64,000 nucleotides of DNA from Haoranjiania flava (GTDB taxonomy: Bacteria; Bacteroidota; Bacteroidia; Chitinophagales; Chitinophagaceae). Below, in pieces: positions 25,263 through 34,215 of this stretch. Position 1 is the first letter of the stretch. Every line of letters starts with the position of its first letter. The stretch lies in assembly GCF_025631005.1 (NCBI RefSeq), contig NZ_JAOTPL010000006.1, forward strand, positions 1 to 64,000, read 5' to 3'. The notes beneath the pieces were generated by a model. The model was not told the DNA's origin and did no database searches. It saw nothing but the letters and a program-made list of their open reading frames with translations. Both the position numbers and the translations under genes were made by a program.

Positions 25263-26351
25263 ATGAGAAAATTATTGATTTCACTGCTCCGGGAACCGAT
25301 AATGCGTATCAATAATAAATTTTCATCTAATCCGGATAAAACAAAGATTTACAACGCATTATCCAAATTATTCAACAATATTATCGAGGATCCCGGTAAT
25401 AAGGGCCTGCAGATTGAATTTGATAATGTAAAAGATAAGTTTATTATTTTTTCCGATCAGCACAAGGGCCGCAGAAACGGCGCAGATGATTTTACTCATT
25501 CGGCTGCCAACTATATTGAAGCACTCAAATTTTACAACAGCCGCAATTTTAGTTTCATCAACCTGGGCGATTGTGAGGAGCTATGGGAAAATCATTCACT
25601 GCAAATCGTTGAACCCAACAAAGAGGTGTTTGAAGCAGAAAAACTTTTCCTCCGCCGCAATTCCTTCATCAAGATATTTGGCAACCACGACCTTTATTGG
25701 ACCACCAGTCCGCTTGCCAAACTTGAACTGATCAATATTTTCGGAGCTGAGATCAAAATTTATGAAGGCGTAATTCTCACTACAGCCATCGGGGATAAAA
25801 AGTTGCATATTTTCTGCACACACGGCCACCAGGGCGATGAGAAAAGTGACGGCAACAAACTGGTTAAATTCTTTATAGCAAACATCTGGGCCCCGTTGCA
25901 GGCTTATCTTAAGATTAATCCCAACGAACCTTCTACCAACAGTTTCAAGAAAACAATACATAATGAGATCATGTATGAATGGTCTGCCACTCAGAAAGGT
26001 ACTGTTTTGGTTACAGGACATACACATCAGCCTGTATTTGAGTCGCTGACACACCTGGAAAAGCTGTACCGCAATATGCAGATAGCACAAAAGAACCACG
26101 ACGAAATTTTATTTGCCGATTACGATAAGCAGGTGCGTGCATTGGAGCGGGATTTTACGCTGGTTACCACAGATTACCTGACCACCAGCCCCAGCTATTT
26201 CAACACAGGTTGCTGCTGCTTTGCTGATGGAGATATTACCGGTATCGAGTTAGAAGATGGCATGATACGCCTGATTAAATGGGAGTACGATGCCTCCGGC
26301 TTATCCGTACGTAGTGTGCTGGATGAGAAGAAGTTGCAAGAGTTGTTTTAA
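25263..26351 (+). CDS. Calcineurin-like metallophosphoesterase
   Basis: 362 residues; a second ATG at codon 14 is an equally good start. The metal-binding motifs occur in order: FSDQHKGRRNG (DxH), LGDCEELWE (GDxxE-like with Cys), GNHD, CTHGHQGD and TGHTHQP. The arrangement places it in the calcineurin-like phosphoesterase superfamily, using two metal ions to cut phosphoester bonds. The N-terminal 60 residues and C-terminal 70 have no motif I recognise. No signal peptide. Substrate unknown. An 119-bp gap separates it from the next lipoprotein gene. Confidence 0.85.
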   Translation: MRKLLISLLREPIMRINNKFSSNPDKTKIYNALSKLFNNIIEDPGNKGLQIEFDNVKDKFIIFSDQHKGRRNGADDFTHSAANYIEALKFYNSRNFSFINLGDCEELWENHSLQIVEPNKEVFEAEKLFLRRNSFIKIFGNHDLYWTTSPLAKLELINIFGAEIKIYEGVILTTAIGDKKLHIFCTHGHQGDEKSDGNKLVKFFIANIWAPLQAYLKINPNEPSTNSFKKTIHNEIMYEWSATQKGTVLVTGHTHQPVFESLTHLEKLYRNMQIAQKNHDEILFADYDKQVRALERDFTLVTTDYLTTSPSYFNTGCCCFADGDITGIELEDGMIRLIKWEYDASGLSVRSVLDEKKLQELF

Positions 26352-26470
26352 TTTTTAAATTCTTGGTTATTCGATATTCATTGAAATGCGGAGGGAAGGC
26401 ACTATCTCTGTCTGAATAAACAAAATGCTGGCACAGGATTAGCGATATGATCATCCTAAAATGATTTTAT

Positions 26471-27010
26471 ATGCGAAAAAAAATATTACCGCTCTCTGCA
26501 CTATTGATCTTATATTTTGCCGGCTGCAGCCAGGCACAACAAACAAGTCAAGAAGATACAGTATTAACTGCCGCTCCGGATGGTACCGGCACTTCCGCTG
26601 ATACAACACTGGTTGCTCAGCCAGATGAGGTTGCGGAAGCAGTAGCTCCCCAATCATTACCCGACATTTCCGGCAAACATGCATTTACACTGCAATGGTT
26701 AGGATGGAACACGCCGGGTAGTGTGGAAATAACCAGTACAGGAAATAACACCTATACCGTAAAAGGTGCACAGAAAAGAAAAAATGAATATGTAAAAATT
26801 GATGGCAAGCTTACCATGCTTTCACCCAATGAGCTGGAGTTTGACGGTACCATTATTACCAGAACAGATATCAACTACCAGGGAAAGGAATGCGTAAAAA
26901 AAGGAAAACAAATATTTCTGTCAACTAAAAACCGGAAGTACTGGCGGCTGCAAAATATGGACAATTGTGAGGGAAACAGGGTACTGGACTATGTAGACAT
27001 CTACTTTTAA
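26471..27010 (+). CDS. Hypothetical lipoprotein
   Basis: 179 residues. Lipoprotein signal with lipobox FAGC (Cys19). A low-complexity Thr/Ala/Asp-rich linker spans about residues 20-68. The C-terminal domain begins at about 70 and is Trp/Lys-rich with beta-prone segments; Cys-containing KECVKKGK and NMDNCEGNR could form a disulfide. I do not recognise a family. Convergent with the response regulator gene, with a hairpin between them. Confidence 0.7.
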   Translation: MRKKILPLSALLILYFAGCSQAQQTSQEDTVLTAAPDGTGTSADTTLVAQPDEVAEAVAPQSLPDISGKHAFTLQWLGWNTPGSVEITSTGNNTYTVKGAQKRKNEYVKIDGKLTMLSPNELEFDGTIITRTDINYQGKECVKKGKQIFLSTKNRKYWRLQNMDNCEGNRVLDYVDIYF

Positions 27011-27021
27011 AGCCATATAAA

Positions 27022-27052
27022 AAATGCCGCAATTTTGAAGTTTGCGGCATTG
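27022..27052 (-). terminator. Hairpin terminator between convergent genes
   Basis: AATGCCGCAA and TTGCGGCATT form a perfect 10-bp stem. The T-run is strongest on the minus strand (TTTTTTAT), serving the response regulator gene; on the plus strand the tail is short. Confidence 0.8.
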
Positions 27053-27071
27053 TAGTAATAAGAATATCATT

Positions 27072-27767
27072 TTAGGGAGAAACAAGCCTGAAGCCGTTCC
27101 CGTGGATATTCACAATTTCAAGATCAGGGTCATCCTTGATGTATTTTCTTAATTTAGCGATGTATACGTCCATACTTCTGCCATTGAAATAGGTATCGCT
27201 GCCCCAGATTTTTTTGAGCGCTTTTTCACGCGGTAGCAGATCGTTTTTATGTTCGGCCAGCATTTTCAGCAGTTCATTTTCTTTTGGAGAAAGTGTCTGT
27301 GTCTGTCCGTCGTGTGATAATTCACGCAAGCGCGGGTTGAAATGGTAGCCTCCCAAGTCGTACTCAACGTATTCATTATCTTTGTTTACTTCTTCATTTC
27401 TTTTGAGGATAGCTTTGATCTTCATCAATAAAACTTCGCTGTCAAAAGGTTTGGTTATGTAATCGTCAGCGCCGAGTTTATAACCCTGGATAATGTCTTC
27501 CTTCATGGTTTTGGCACTCAGGAAAAACAGGGGCACATCCGGATCAATATCCCTGATTTCTTCTGCCAGTGTAAATCCGTCCATGTTAGGCATCATTACA
27601 TCCAGCAAACAAATATCTATATTTTCACGTTGAAATGCTGCGAGACCCAGACGACCATCGCGTTCTAACACTACATCGTAATCGTTCAGCTCAAGGTAAT
27701 TTTTCAGTACCATTCCCAGATTCTGATCGTCTTCACAAAGAAGAATGCGGTATTTTTTTTGTTCCAT
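27072..27767 (-). CDS. OmpR-family response regulator (RprY-like), no adjacent kinase
   Basis: 231 residues. Receiver domain residues about 6-122: acidic pair Asp13-Asp14, phospho-acceptor Asp56 in LLDVMMPNMDG, conserved Thr/Ser region FLSAKT and Lys in DDYITKPFD. Winged-helix DNA-binding domain residues about 133-229, ending MDVYIAKLRKYIKDDPD and NIHGNGFRLV. It would be a transcription factor controlled by phosphorylation. No histidine kinase gene flanks it, so its partner is elsewhere. Overall similar to Bacteroidota RprY. A -7-like element is not clear. Confidence 0.9.
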   Translation of the reverse strand: MEQKKYRILLCEDDQNLGMVLKNYLELNDYDVVLERDGRLGLAAFQRENIDICLLDVMMPNMDGFTLAEEIRDIDPDVPLFFLSAKTMKEDIIQGYKLGADDYITKPFDSEVLLMKIKAILKRNEEVNKDNEYVEYDLGGYHFNPRLRELSHDGQTQTLSPKENELLKMLAEHKNDLLPREKALKKIWGSDTYFNGRSMDVYIAKLRKYIKDDPDLEIVNIHGNGFRLVSP

Positions 27768-27892
27768 TGTATTCTTTTTAATCTAATTAGTGAGCAAAAT
27801 AGGTATTTTTCTTAAACGGAATTGTTAATATTTCCAAGAAAAATCATATATAACATAGCAATAATCATGCTAAACCATAAAAGCTCTGCATA

Positions 27893-28798
27893 TTATGCCC
27901 ACAGATTATTCGGGTAAATGCTATTTTGTACCAGTTCTTTTACTTTTTCCTGTACTACCGGGGCGTCTTCTTTATAGGTTACACCAAACCACACAGAGTC
28001 GGTTGGTATCACTTCAATTACGCCCATACCTTTTTTTATAAATATGTCAGCTACCTTGGGCATAAGGAATTCAGATTTGATGTCGCTGATGTTTTTAGAA
28101 AGAAATTCGTCAAACTCTTTCTCACAAAGGTCTATAAAGCTCTTGTCGAAGCAAAAGAAATTCATGCTCACAAAGGTTTCGGGATTCATTTCCACCTCAT
28201 GCTCATTTTCATCGAGGTATACAACTTTTCCTGCGTCTTTTTTATAGATTTTCAGTCTTTCTTCAATGCCTACCAGTTCCCCTTTTTCATTAGTGATAAT
28301 CTCCCCGCGGCTCACGCTGCCATTATCACTCAAAGTATTTTTGAGTTTGTAAGCGATGGAAGCGTAGGTCTGTTCATTAGCCCTGTTTTTAAGGAAATCA
28401 ATTGCCTTTACAAAAGCATCTCTTCCATAAAAATCATCTGCGTTGATCACCGCAAAAGGACCGTGCACTTTTCCCTGGCAGCAGAGAATGGCCTGGGCAG
28501 TGCCGAAGGGCTTTACGCGGTCTGCAGGGATCTCGTATTTTTCAGTGCCGGTGGTCATTTTCTGGAACACATATTCCACTTCAATTTTAGGCAGCATTTT
28601 AGCCTCGAACTTGTCACGAAACTCCTGGTGAAATTCTTCGCGTATAATGAACACAACCTTCTCAAAGCCAGCCTGGATTGCATCGTAAACTGAGTATTCT
28701 AAAATTGTTTCACCGGAAGGCCCAAAAGATTCCATCTGTTTCATACTACCATAACGGCTAGCCATACCTGCAGCTAAAATCACTAATGTAGGTTTCAT
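27893..28798 (-). CDS. Nucleotidyltransferase (sugar-phosphate NTP transferase family)
   Basis: 301 residues. The N-terminus LVILAAGMASRYGSMKQME is the nucleotide-binding LxAGxGxR-type loop, and AVINADDFYGRDAF supplies the metal-binding Asp region. The fold is that of GlmU/RmlA-like nucleotidyltransferases that form NDP-sugars. The C-terminal third (VIPTDSVWFGVTYKED) has no acyltransferase repeats, so it is a single-domain enzyme. The sugar and the nucleotide cannot be chosen from sequence alone. Cytoplasmic. Divergent from the PLP enzyme gene. Confidence 0.82.
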   Translation of the reverse strand: MKPTLVILAAGMASRYGSMKQMESFGPSGETILEYSVYDAIQAGFEKVVFIIREEFHQEFRDKFEAKMLPKIEVEYVFQKMTTGTEKYEIPADRVKPFGTAQAILCCQGKVHGPFAVINADDFYGRDAFVKAIDFLKNRANEQTYASIAYKLKNTLSDNGSVSRGEIITNEKGELVGIEERLKIYKKDAGKVVYLDENEHEVEMNPETFVSMNFFCFDKSFIDLCEKEFDEFLSKNISDIKSEFLMPKVADIFIKKGMGVIEVIPTDSVWFGVTYKEDAPVVQEKVKELVQNSIYPNNLWA

Positions 28799-28913
28799 TG
28801 TTTTATAGTTTTATTATGTTTATTTTTATTTCGTAAAAATACTGATTTATTATTGAGTTTGTAGTAAATACGCAATAATAAAGCAAACATATTCCTAATT
28901 TTCTATTGACAAG

Positions 28914-29813
28914 ATGTTTAAAATTACGGCAGCATTATTTGAACCACAACGTGTTGAAACACTCTGGACCAGGCAGCACAATATTTTTCTGGACATACTG
29001 CGTACAGACCTGTTGCATCCTGTTGTGAGCGGCAATAAATGGTTTAAACTGAAATACCATGTAGAGGATGCCTTTGCAAAGCATTTTGATACCATCCTTA
29101 CTTTTGGCGGCTGTTTCTCCAATCACATTGTAGCTACCGCCTTTGCATGTAAACAAGCAGGATTAAAAGCCATTGGCATCATCAGGGGAGAGCTGGAGTC
29201 TGCCCAAAAGGCGCACACTTTACAGCAGGCCCTCTCTTACGGCATGCAACTGTATTTTGTAACTCGCGAGCAATTCAGGGATAAAGAAGCCATCAAAAAA
29301 GAGTTTAAAAATGTATACCCTGTAAATGAAGGAGGCTACGGCATACTCGGAGCAAAAGGTGCAGGCGAAATGCTTACCGGCATAGCAGACCATCAGAGGT
29401 ATCACCACATTGTGATGGCCACAGGCACAGGCGCTACAATGGCCGGCATTGTTGATCGGGCGCTACCTTACCAGAAAATTACGGGTGTCAGCGTCATGAA
29501 AAACAACCGTTCACTGGATAGTGAAATGCGGGCACTGCTTTCAGAAAGTTCGGTACATAAAAATTATGAAATCATCCACCGGTACCATTTTGGCGGCTAT
29601 GCCAGGAAAAGCGAAGATCTACTGCTGTTTATGAACGAGTTTTACATGGAGACGAAAGTGCCTACAGACTTTGTATATACAGCCAAAGCATGCTATGCTT
29701 TAAAAGAAATGATTGTGCAAGGTGACATCCCGGGCGGCTCCCGGGTACTATTTATCCATACCGGCGGATTGCAGGGAAACCTTTCTTTGCCAAAAAGCAA
29801 ATTGATTTTCTAA
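28914..29813 (+). CDS. PLP-dependent ACC deaminase/D-cysteine desulfhydrase family protein
   Basis: 299 residues, fold type II PLP enzyme. VSGNKWFKLKY near residues 36-46 contains the PLP-type Lys, GGCFSNHIVATAFA near 62-75 is the phosphate/substrate loop and ATGTGATMAGI near 166-176 the Gly-rich PLP phosphate cradle. Bacteroidota members are usually annotated as 1-aminocyclopropane-1-carboxylate deaminase or D-cysteine desulfhydrase; the two cannot be separated here. Cytoplasmic. No operon partner is obvious. Confidence 0.85.
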   Translation: MFKITAALFEPQRVETLWTRQHNIFLDILRTDLLHPVVSGNKWFKLKYHVEDAFAKHFDTILTFGGCFSNHIVATAFACKQAGLKAIGIIRGELESAQKAHTLQQALSYGMQLYFVTREQFRDKEAIKKEFKNVYPVNEGGYGILGAKGAGEMLTGIADHQRYHHIVMATGTGATMAGIVDRALPYQKITGVSVMKNNRSLDSEMRALLSESSVHKNYEIIHRYHFGGYARKSEDLLLFMNEFYMETKVPTDFVYTAKACYALKEMIVQGDIPGGSRVLFIHTGGLQGNLSLPKSKLIF

Positions 29814-29872
29814 TAAACTTTTTAAAGAATATTTTGGTCTCACATATATTGTTTTCAGTTACTTTTACAGCC

Positions 29873-30682
29873 ATGTTGAAAAGACCATTTATTTTAATAG
29901 TATTTTTTTTACTGGTAAATTTCCTGTTTGCACAAAATACGCTGCCTGATTTTTCGATTGTAAAAAATAGCAAAAACGAGAATATAATTTCCTGGCGCAA
30001 CCCTTTCGGCTCTGGCCTGGTACAGTTAACTGTACAACGCTCAACCGATACGGTAAAAAATTTCAAAACAGTGAGTTCGGCAGAAATGCCTTCAGCAGCC
30101 AACGGATCATATTCCGAGCCGTCTACCGGCAAATATTATTATCGAATTGCTTACATGCTTAGTGACGGTAAATATTTTACCACACCTCCCAAAACTGTAG
30201 CATCAGGGTGGGAGACACCGGGGCTACTGAGCTATCTCGCTTCCTACGATACCATTGTAGTTTCTAACGGCAGCGCAAGGCTGAATTATCTAAAAACAGA
30301 TTTTGCAAGATTCAGGGATTCCATCCTCAACAATACTGCTGATACACTGAAATTTTTATCCGGCAATGATGTGTTTCATCTATACCACAATCCGAACCCG
30401 TCAGTCAGTGTGGCTACTGCCAACAATTACAGGTTCATTTCCAATTATATGTACATCAATGTAGAAGGCAACCCTGTGATCAGGTTGCCTTTCAACGATT
30501 TTTATAACTATACTATGATCATTTACAACCGCGACGGGCGTACGATTATGTACAGGATAAACAATTTTGAAAGCAATGAACTGATATTGAGCAAAGCGAG
30601 TTTTATTTATCCAGGTTTTTACAACTATGAGCTCTTCTATAATAATGTTTTAAGAGACAAGAATAAAATTGAAATCCGTTAA
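29873..30682 (+). CDS. Hypothetical secreted protein
   Basis: 269 residues from ATG 29873; the ORF opens 39 bp earlier, but the second Met gives a clean signal peptide, LKRPFILIVFFLLVNFLFAQ. The mature part begins with a fibronectin/Ig-like beta segment (IVKNSKNENIISWRNP...GLVQLTVQRS), then a hydrophilic region and a C-terminal beta-rich domain (IIYNRDGRTIMYRINNFE). Not recognised at family level beyond a Bacteroidota envelope protein. It is 31 bp ahead of the next lipoprotein gene, so they probably share a transcript. Confidence 0.75.
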   Translation: MLKRPFILIVFFLLVNFLFAQNTLPDFSIVKNSKNENIISWRNPFGSGLVQLTVQRSTDTVKNFKTVSSAEMPSAANGSYSEPSTGKYYYRIAYMLSDGKYFTTPPKTVASGWETPGLLSYLASYDTIVVSNGSARLNYLKTDFARFRDSILNNTADTLKFLSGNDVFHLYHNPNPSVSVATANNYRFISNYMYINVEGNPVIRLPFNDFYNYTMIIYNRDGRTIMYRINNFESNELILSKASFIYPGFYNYELFYNNVLRDKNKIEIR

Positions 30683-30713
30683 ACACCATTTTTTAATCAA
30701 AAAAAATAACAAG

Positions 30714-31049
30714 ATGCATATAAAAAAATTAGCGTTACTCGCGATCCCGGTTTTATTGGCAGCCTGCGAAAGCTTAGATCAAAGCCCGGAAGTTTCCATA
30801 CAGGCAAAAGACGGCAATGTAAATGTAAATTCCTCCGGCCTGGAAAAAGCTACAGATTCTACGCTGAAAGGCCCGGCAAGCATCAACATCAGCAAAGATG
30901 GCAATGTATCCGTCAACGGCAAGAATGTAGGCATAAACGTAGATTCAGGGGGCCTGAACGTGAAAATGAAAGACGGGAAAGGCGTGCAGATAGATTCAGG
31001 CAAAATCAAAGTCAATATCGGCGGTATTAAAGTAGATATACAAAAATAA
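30714..31049 (+). CDS. Small lipoprotein with repeated DGNVxVN-type motifs
   Basis: 111 residues from ATG 30714, chosen for the signal HIKKLALLAIPVLLAAC, with lipobox LAAC. The mature part is built of short repeats with alternating hydrophobic and Gly/Asn/Asp residues: DGNVNVNSSG, DGNVSVNGKN, SGGLNVKMKDG, IKVNIGGIKVDIQ. This pattern suggests a small beta-solenoid. No family recognised. It follows the secreted protein gene on the same strand. The 250 bp after it hold no gene. Confidence 0.72.
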   Translation: MHIKKLALLAIPVLLAACESLDQSPEVSIQAKDGNVNVNSSGLEKATDSTLKGPASINISKDGNVSVNGKNVGINVDSGGLNVKMKDGKGVQIDSGKIKVNIGGIKVDIQK

Positions 31050-31299
31050 TTTTATTTTAAATAGAGTCTATCCCATCAGTACGCAGTTTTCATGTACTGC
31101 AGTTTGGATTGCCGGCGTTGATAGTAAAAGTATTGCCCGTGGACTGTATGTTGCTCTTGTATCTTTTCCGCTCAATTAACATATGCAGCTATTGTGGGGT
31201 CAAAGTCCTGATTAATATGTAGCACCAAAACAACTTTCTTTACCGTATCTTACCAATTTAATAAACACTTTGCGGCAGATACTTTGCAGTTTTACAAAT
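31050..31299. other. Intergenic region without a recognised gene
   Basis: Only a small inverted repeat CAGTAC-N11-GTACTG (near 31078) is visible. No full TAnnTTTG element was found before the alpha/beta hydrolase gene; TACTTTG near 31280 is one base short of the consensus. Confidence 0.5.
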
Positions 31300-32088
31300 A
31301 TGTTGAGTTACACAGTTTTTCGCAACGAAAATACAACCAAGTGGGTAACATTTATTCATGGGGCCGGGGGAAGCAGTTCCATTTGGTTCCGACAGATAAA
31401 AGCCTTTAAAAAGGAATTCAATGTACTGCTGGTCGATCTTCGCGGACATGGTAACAGTAAAAATCCATCGAAACTGCAGTTGAAACAAAAGTACACTTTT
31501 GATGTTGTCACCAATGACATTGTAAAAGTTATACACCATCTGGAAATTAAAGAATCTCATTTTATAGGCATCTCACTCGGCACCATTCTGATTCGCGATC
31601 TGGCTGAGAAGCATCCTCACCTGGTGGAAAGCATGGTCATGGGCGGCGCAGTGCTGAAGTTGAATATCCGGTCAAAAATATTAATGGGCTTCGGCAATAT
31701 CTTTAAATCAATAGTTCCATATATTTTTCTTTACAAACTTTTTGCTTTCATCATCATGCCGAAAAAGAATCATAAAGAGTCGCGGTTGCTTTTTGTGAGG
31801 GAAGCAAAAAAACTGTACCAGAAAGAATTCATACGGTGGTTCAGACTCACAGCCGAACTTACACCACGTTTGCGGTTTTTCAGATTGAATGACATCAGGA
31901 TTCCCACCCTGTATGTAATGGGTGAGCAGGATCACTTGTTCTTACCTTCTATTAAAGAAATTGCTGCCAGGCATATACATGCACAACTTCACATCATAAA
32001 AAACTGCGGCCATGTAGTAAATGTTGAACAGCCAGTCGAATTCAATCAGCAGGTTATCTCCTTTCTGAAACTACAGCATTCGCCTTAG
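31300..32088 (+). CDS. Alpha/beta hydrolase
   Basis: 262 residues from ATG 31300; a start ten codons earlier would overlap the likely promoter. HGAGGSSSIWF near residues 19-29 is the oxyanion loop. The nucleophile elbow GISLGT gives Ser at about residue 89, GEQDH near 209 supplies the acid Asp, and NCGHVV near 239 gives the catalytic His. The cap region is Lys/Arg-rich. Family members are esterases, lipases or peptidases; the substrate is unknown. No signal peptide. 141 bp separate it from the fucosidase start. Confidence 0.85.
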   Translation: MLSYTVFRNENTTKWVTFIHGAGGSSSIWFRQIKAFKKEFNVLLVDLRGHGNSKNPSKLQLKQKYTFDVVTNDIVKVIHHLEIKESHFIGISLGTILIRDLAEKHPHLVESMVMGGAVLKLNIRSKILMGFGNIFKSIVPYIFLYKLFAFIIMPKKNHKESRLLFVREAKKLYQKEFIRWFRLTAELTPRLRFFRLNDIRIPTLYVMGEQDHLFLPSIKEIAARHIHAQLHIIKNCGHVVNVEQPVEFNQQVISFLKLQHSP

Positions 32089-32201
32089 GAAGGACAGGCC
32101 ATATTCCTAATAAGCAAAGTGCCTGTGATAATTTTACCACGATGAGGTATCTTTTAAATAAAACTGTTCAGCATGTAATAGTACGGCTTCATAAAATTGA
32201 G

Positions 32202-32209
32202 TACTTTTG
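32202..32209 (+). promoter_or_regulatory. Predicted -7 element of the GH29 gene
   Basis: TACTTTTG matches TAnnTTTG exactly and ends 20 bp before ATG 32230. It rules out an earlier start codon at 32197, which would lie upstream of transcription. Confidence 0.6.
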
Positions 32210-32229
32210 CCTATATTAATTTAGGTGCT

Positions 32230-33771
32230 ATGAACAGGAGATGCTTATTTCTATCAATTTTTTGTTTCAATATTTATTTTATTGCTGCGCAACCGCTTGG
32301 AAACTTTGTAAAAATTCACCCGCAGGACTCTTATGCTACCATTATTCAGAAGGCTGCGTATGTAACTCCCTCTGAAAGACAATACAAATGGCAGCAACTG
32401 GAACTCACTGGCTTTTTGCACTTTGGAGTAAATACTTTTACCGGCAGAGAGTGGGGCACAGGCCAGGAAGACCCTGCTATATTCAATCCCGCAAAGCTGG
32501 ATGCAGAGCAATGGGTAAAAACTATGGCAGGTGCGGGTTTCAGGCAACTGATCATCACAGCAAAACACCACGATGGCTTTTGTTTGTGGCAAACAAAAAC
32601 AACAAAGCATTCGGTGGCTGCCAGTCCCTGGAAAGCAGGGAAGGGAGACGTGGTAAAGGAAGTAGCAGACGCCTGTAAAAAATATGGCGTTGGCTTTGGA
32701 GTTTATCTTTCCCCGTGGGATATGCATTCAGCGCACTACGGCACGCCGGAATACAATAATTTTTTCATTAAACAGCTAACAGAACTCTTAACGCAGTACG
32801 GCCAGGTAGACGAAGTATGGTTCGATGGCGCAAAAGGGGAAGGTAAAAACCAGGTGTATGATTTTGACAGGTGGTATGCTTTGATCAGGAAGCTGCAGCC
32901 GCAGGCAACCATCGCTATCATGGGGCCGGATATCCGATGGGTAGGCACTGAAACAGGTGTGGGCAGAACCACAGAGTGGAGCGTGATACCCGCCGATCCG
33001 AACCTGCTGAAAAAAGTGGCAGCCGAATCGCAGAAAGATGTGGCCTTTGCCCCTGTCGGCGACAAGCGCAATGAAGACCTGGGCAGCCGCGAAAAAATAA
33101 AAAATGCAACGGGGCTGATGTGGTATCCGGCAGAAACAGATGTATCTATGCGCCCGGGATGGTTTTATCACCCTGCGGAAGATACCAAAGTAAAATCGCC
33201 TGTAAAACTCATGAACATATACTTTACCTCGGTTGGCAGAAACGGCGTACTGTTGTTGAATGTGCCGCCCGATAAAGATGGGCTCATCAGTGATGCAGAC
33301 ATCCAAAGCCTTTCAGGCTTCAGGAAACTCTACGATAAAACCTTTTCAAGAAACTATGCTGCAAACGCTTTCTTATATGGCATTAACGGCAAAATGACCA
33401 CTGATATTTACGATGGCAGGATCGATACTTATTTCACCACCAAAGGAAAAGATACTACAACCACCATCAACATTAACCTGCGCGACCGATTCACCATTGA
33501 TCTTTTATCCATACAGGAAAATATACAGGTAGGCCAGCGTATAGAAAGTTTTATCTTGGAATATTTTGATGAAAATGAAAAATGGAGCAAGCTTACAGAA
33601 GGTACCACTGTAGGCTATAAACGCATCCTGCCTTTTACACCGGTAACCACACAGTATTTAAGGCTGCGGGTTTTATCATCCAGGTCAAACCCTACGATTT
33701 CTGAAATAGGGTTGTATAAATTGCCAAAGTTGGAGGATACAGCAGGAGAAGAGTTCCTGAAAGAAAACTAA
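32230..33771 (+). CDS. GH29 alpha-L-fucosidase
   Basis: 513 residues from ATG 32230. Signal peptide NRRCLFLSIFCFNIYFIAAQ gives export to periplasm or surface. Catalytic barrel residues about 45-370: HFGVNTFTGREWGTG, ITAKHHDGFCLWQT (substrate His pair) and the nucleophile Asp in EVWFDGAKGEG near residue 205. The C-terminal beta domain (about 380-510) may bind carbohydrate. It hydrolyses terminal alpha-L-fucose from glycans. It stands alone, without SusCD transporters nearby, and is followed by a terminator shared with the convergent tRNA gene. Confidence 0.9.
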   Translation: MNRRCLFLSIFCFNIYFIAAQPLGNFVKIHPQDSYATIIQKAAYVTPSERQYKWQQLELTGFLHFGVNTFTGREWGTGQEDPAIFNPAKLDAEQWVKTMAGAGFRQLIITAKHHDGFCLWQTKTTKHSVAASPWKAGKGDVVKEVADACKKYGVGFGVYLSPWDMHSAHYGTPEYNNFFIKQLTELLTQYGQVDEVWFDGAKGEGKNQVYDFDRWYALIRKLQPQATIAIMGPDIRWVGTETGVGRTTEWSVIPADPNLLKKVAAESQKDVAFAPVGDKRNEDLGSREKIKNATGLMWYPAETDVSMRPGWFYHPAEDTKVKSPVKLMNIYFTSVGRNGVLLLNVPPDKDGLISDADIQSLSGFRKLYDKTFSRNYAANAFLYGINGKMTTDIYDGRIDTYFTTKGKDTTTTININLRDRFTIDLLSIQENIQVGQRIESFILEYFDENEKWSKLTEGTTVGYKRILPFTPVTTQYLRLRVLSSRSNPTISEIGLYKLPKLEDTAGEEFLKEN

Positions 33772-33786
33772 ACATTAATTTATAAA

Positions 33787-33823
33787 TAAAAAAGCGAAAT
33801 CAAATTACTGATCTCGCTTTTTT
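33787..33823. terminator. Bidirectional terminator between GH29 and tRNA-His
   Basis: AAAAAAGCGA and TCGCTTTTTT with neighbouring ATCA/TGAT pairs form a long stem with T-runs on both strands, ending the fucosidase on the plus strand and the tRNA on the minus strand. Confidence 0.85.
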
Positions 33824-33826
33824 GAG

Positions 33827-33901
<75 letters not shown>

Positions 33902-34116
33902 GTTTTGGGGATGGCAAAGATAATAAATTGGTTGATTTCAGCAAAAATAAAATTATTTTTATTGTGAAAAACAGCGTTATCTATTTATGAATACATCTAT
34001 AAAACCGCGGAACAGGTTTCATGAGTACATCTAAAACAAAAAAAAGCACGTGTGCAAAATATTTCTTTATCTTTATCAGCATATCTTAGCACGATTTTAA
34101 TGCAATACTAAATATA

Positions 34117-34147
34117 TTGCACTATTATTGGAATGCGTATAACTTTG
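34117..34147 (+). promoter_or_regulatory. Promoter of the S41 protease gene
   Basis: TTG (34117-34119) and a perfect -7 TAACTTTG (34140-34147) are separated by 20 bp. The start codon is at 34216, or 34183 with an earlier ATG. The rest of 33902-34182 is A/T-rich and holds nothing else recognised. Confidence 0.65.
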
Positions 34148-34215
34148 TATCAAATTTAATGTCGAAATAGTCGAATTACTGAATGTCAAAACAATATATA
34201 AACCAACTAATAATT

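Noticed and set aside
27926..28693. 255-codon plus-strand ORF
   Set aside because: Antisense to the nucleotidyltransferase gene; Phe/Tyr/His-rich sequence typical of a shadow frame.
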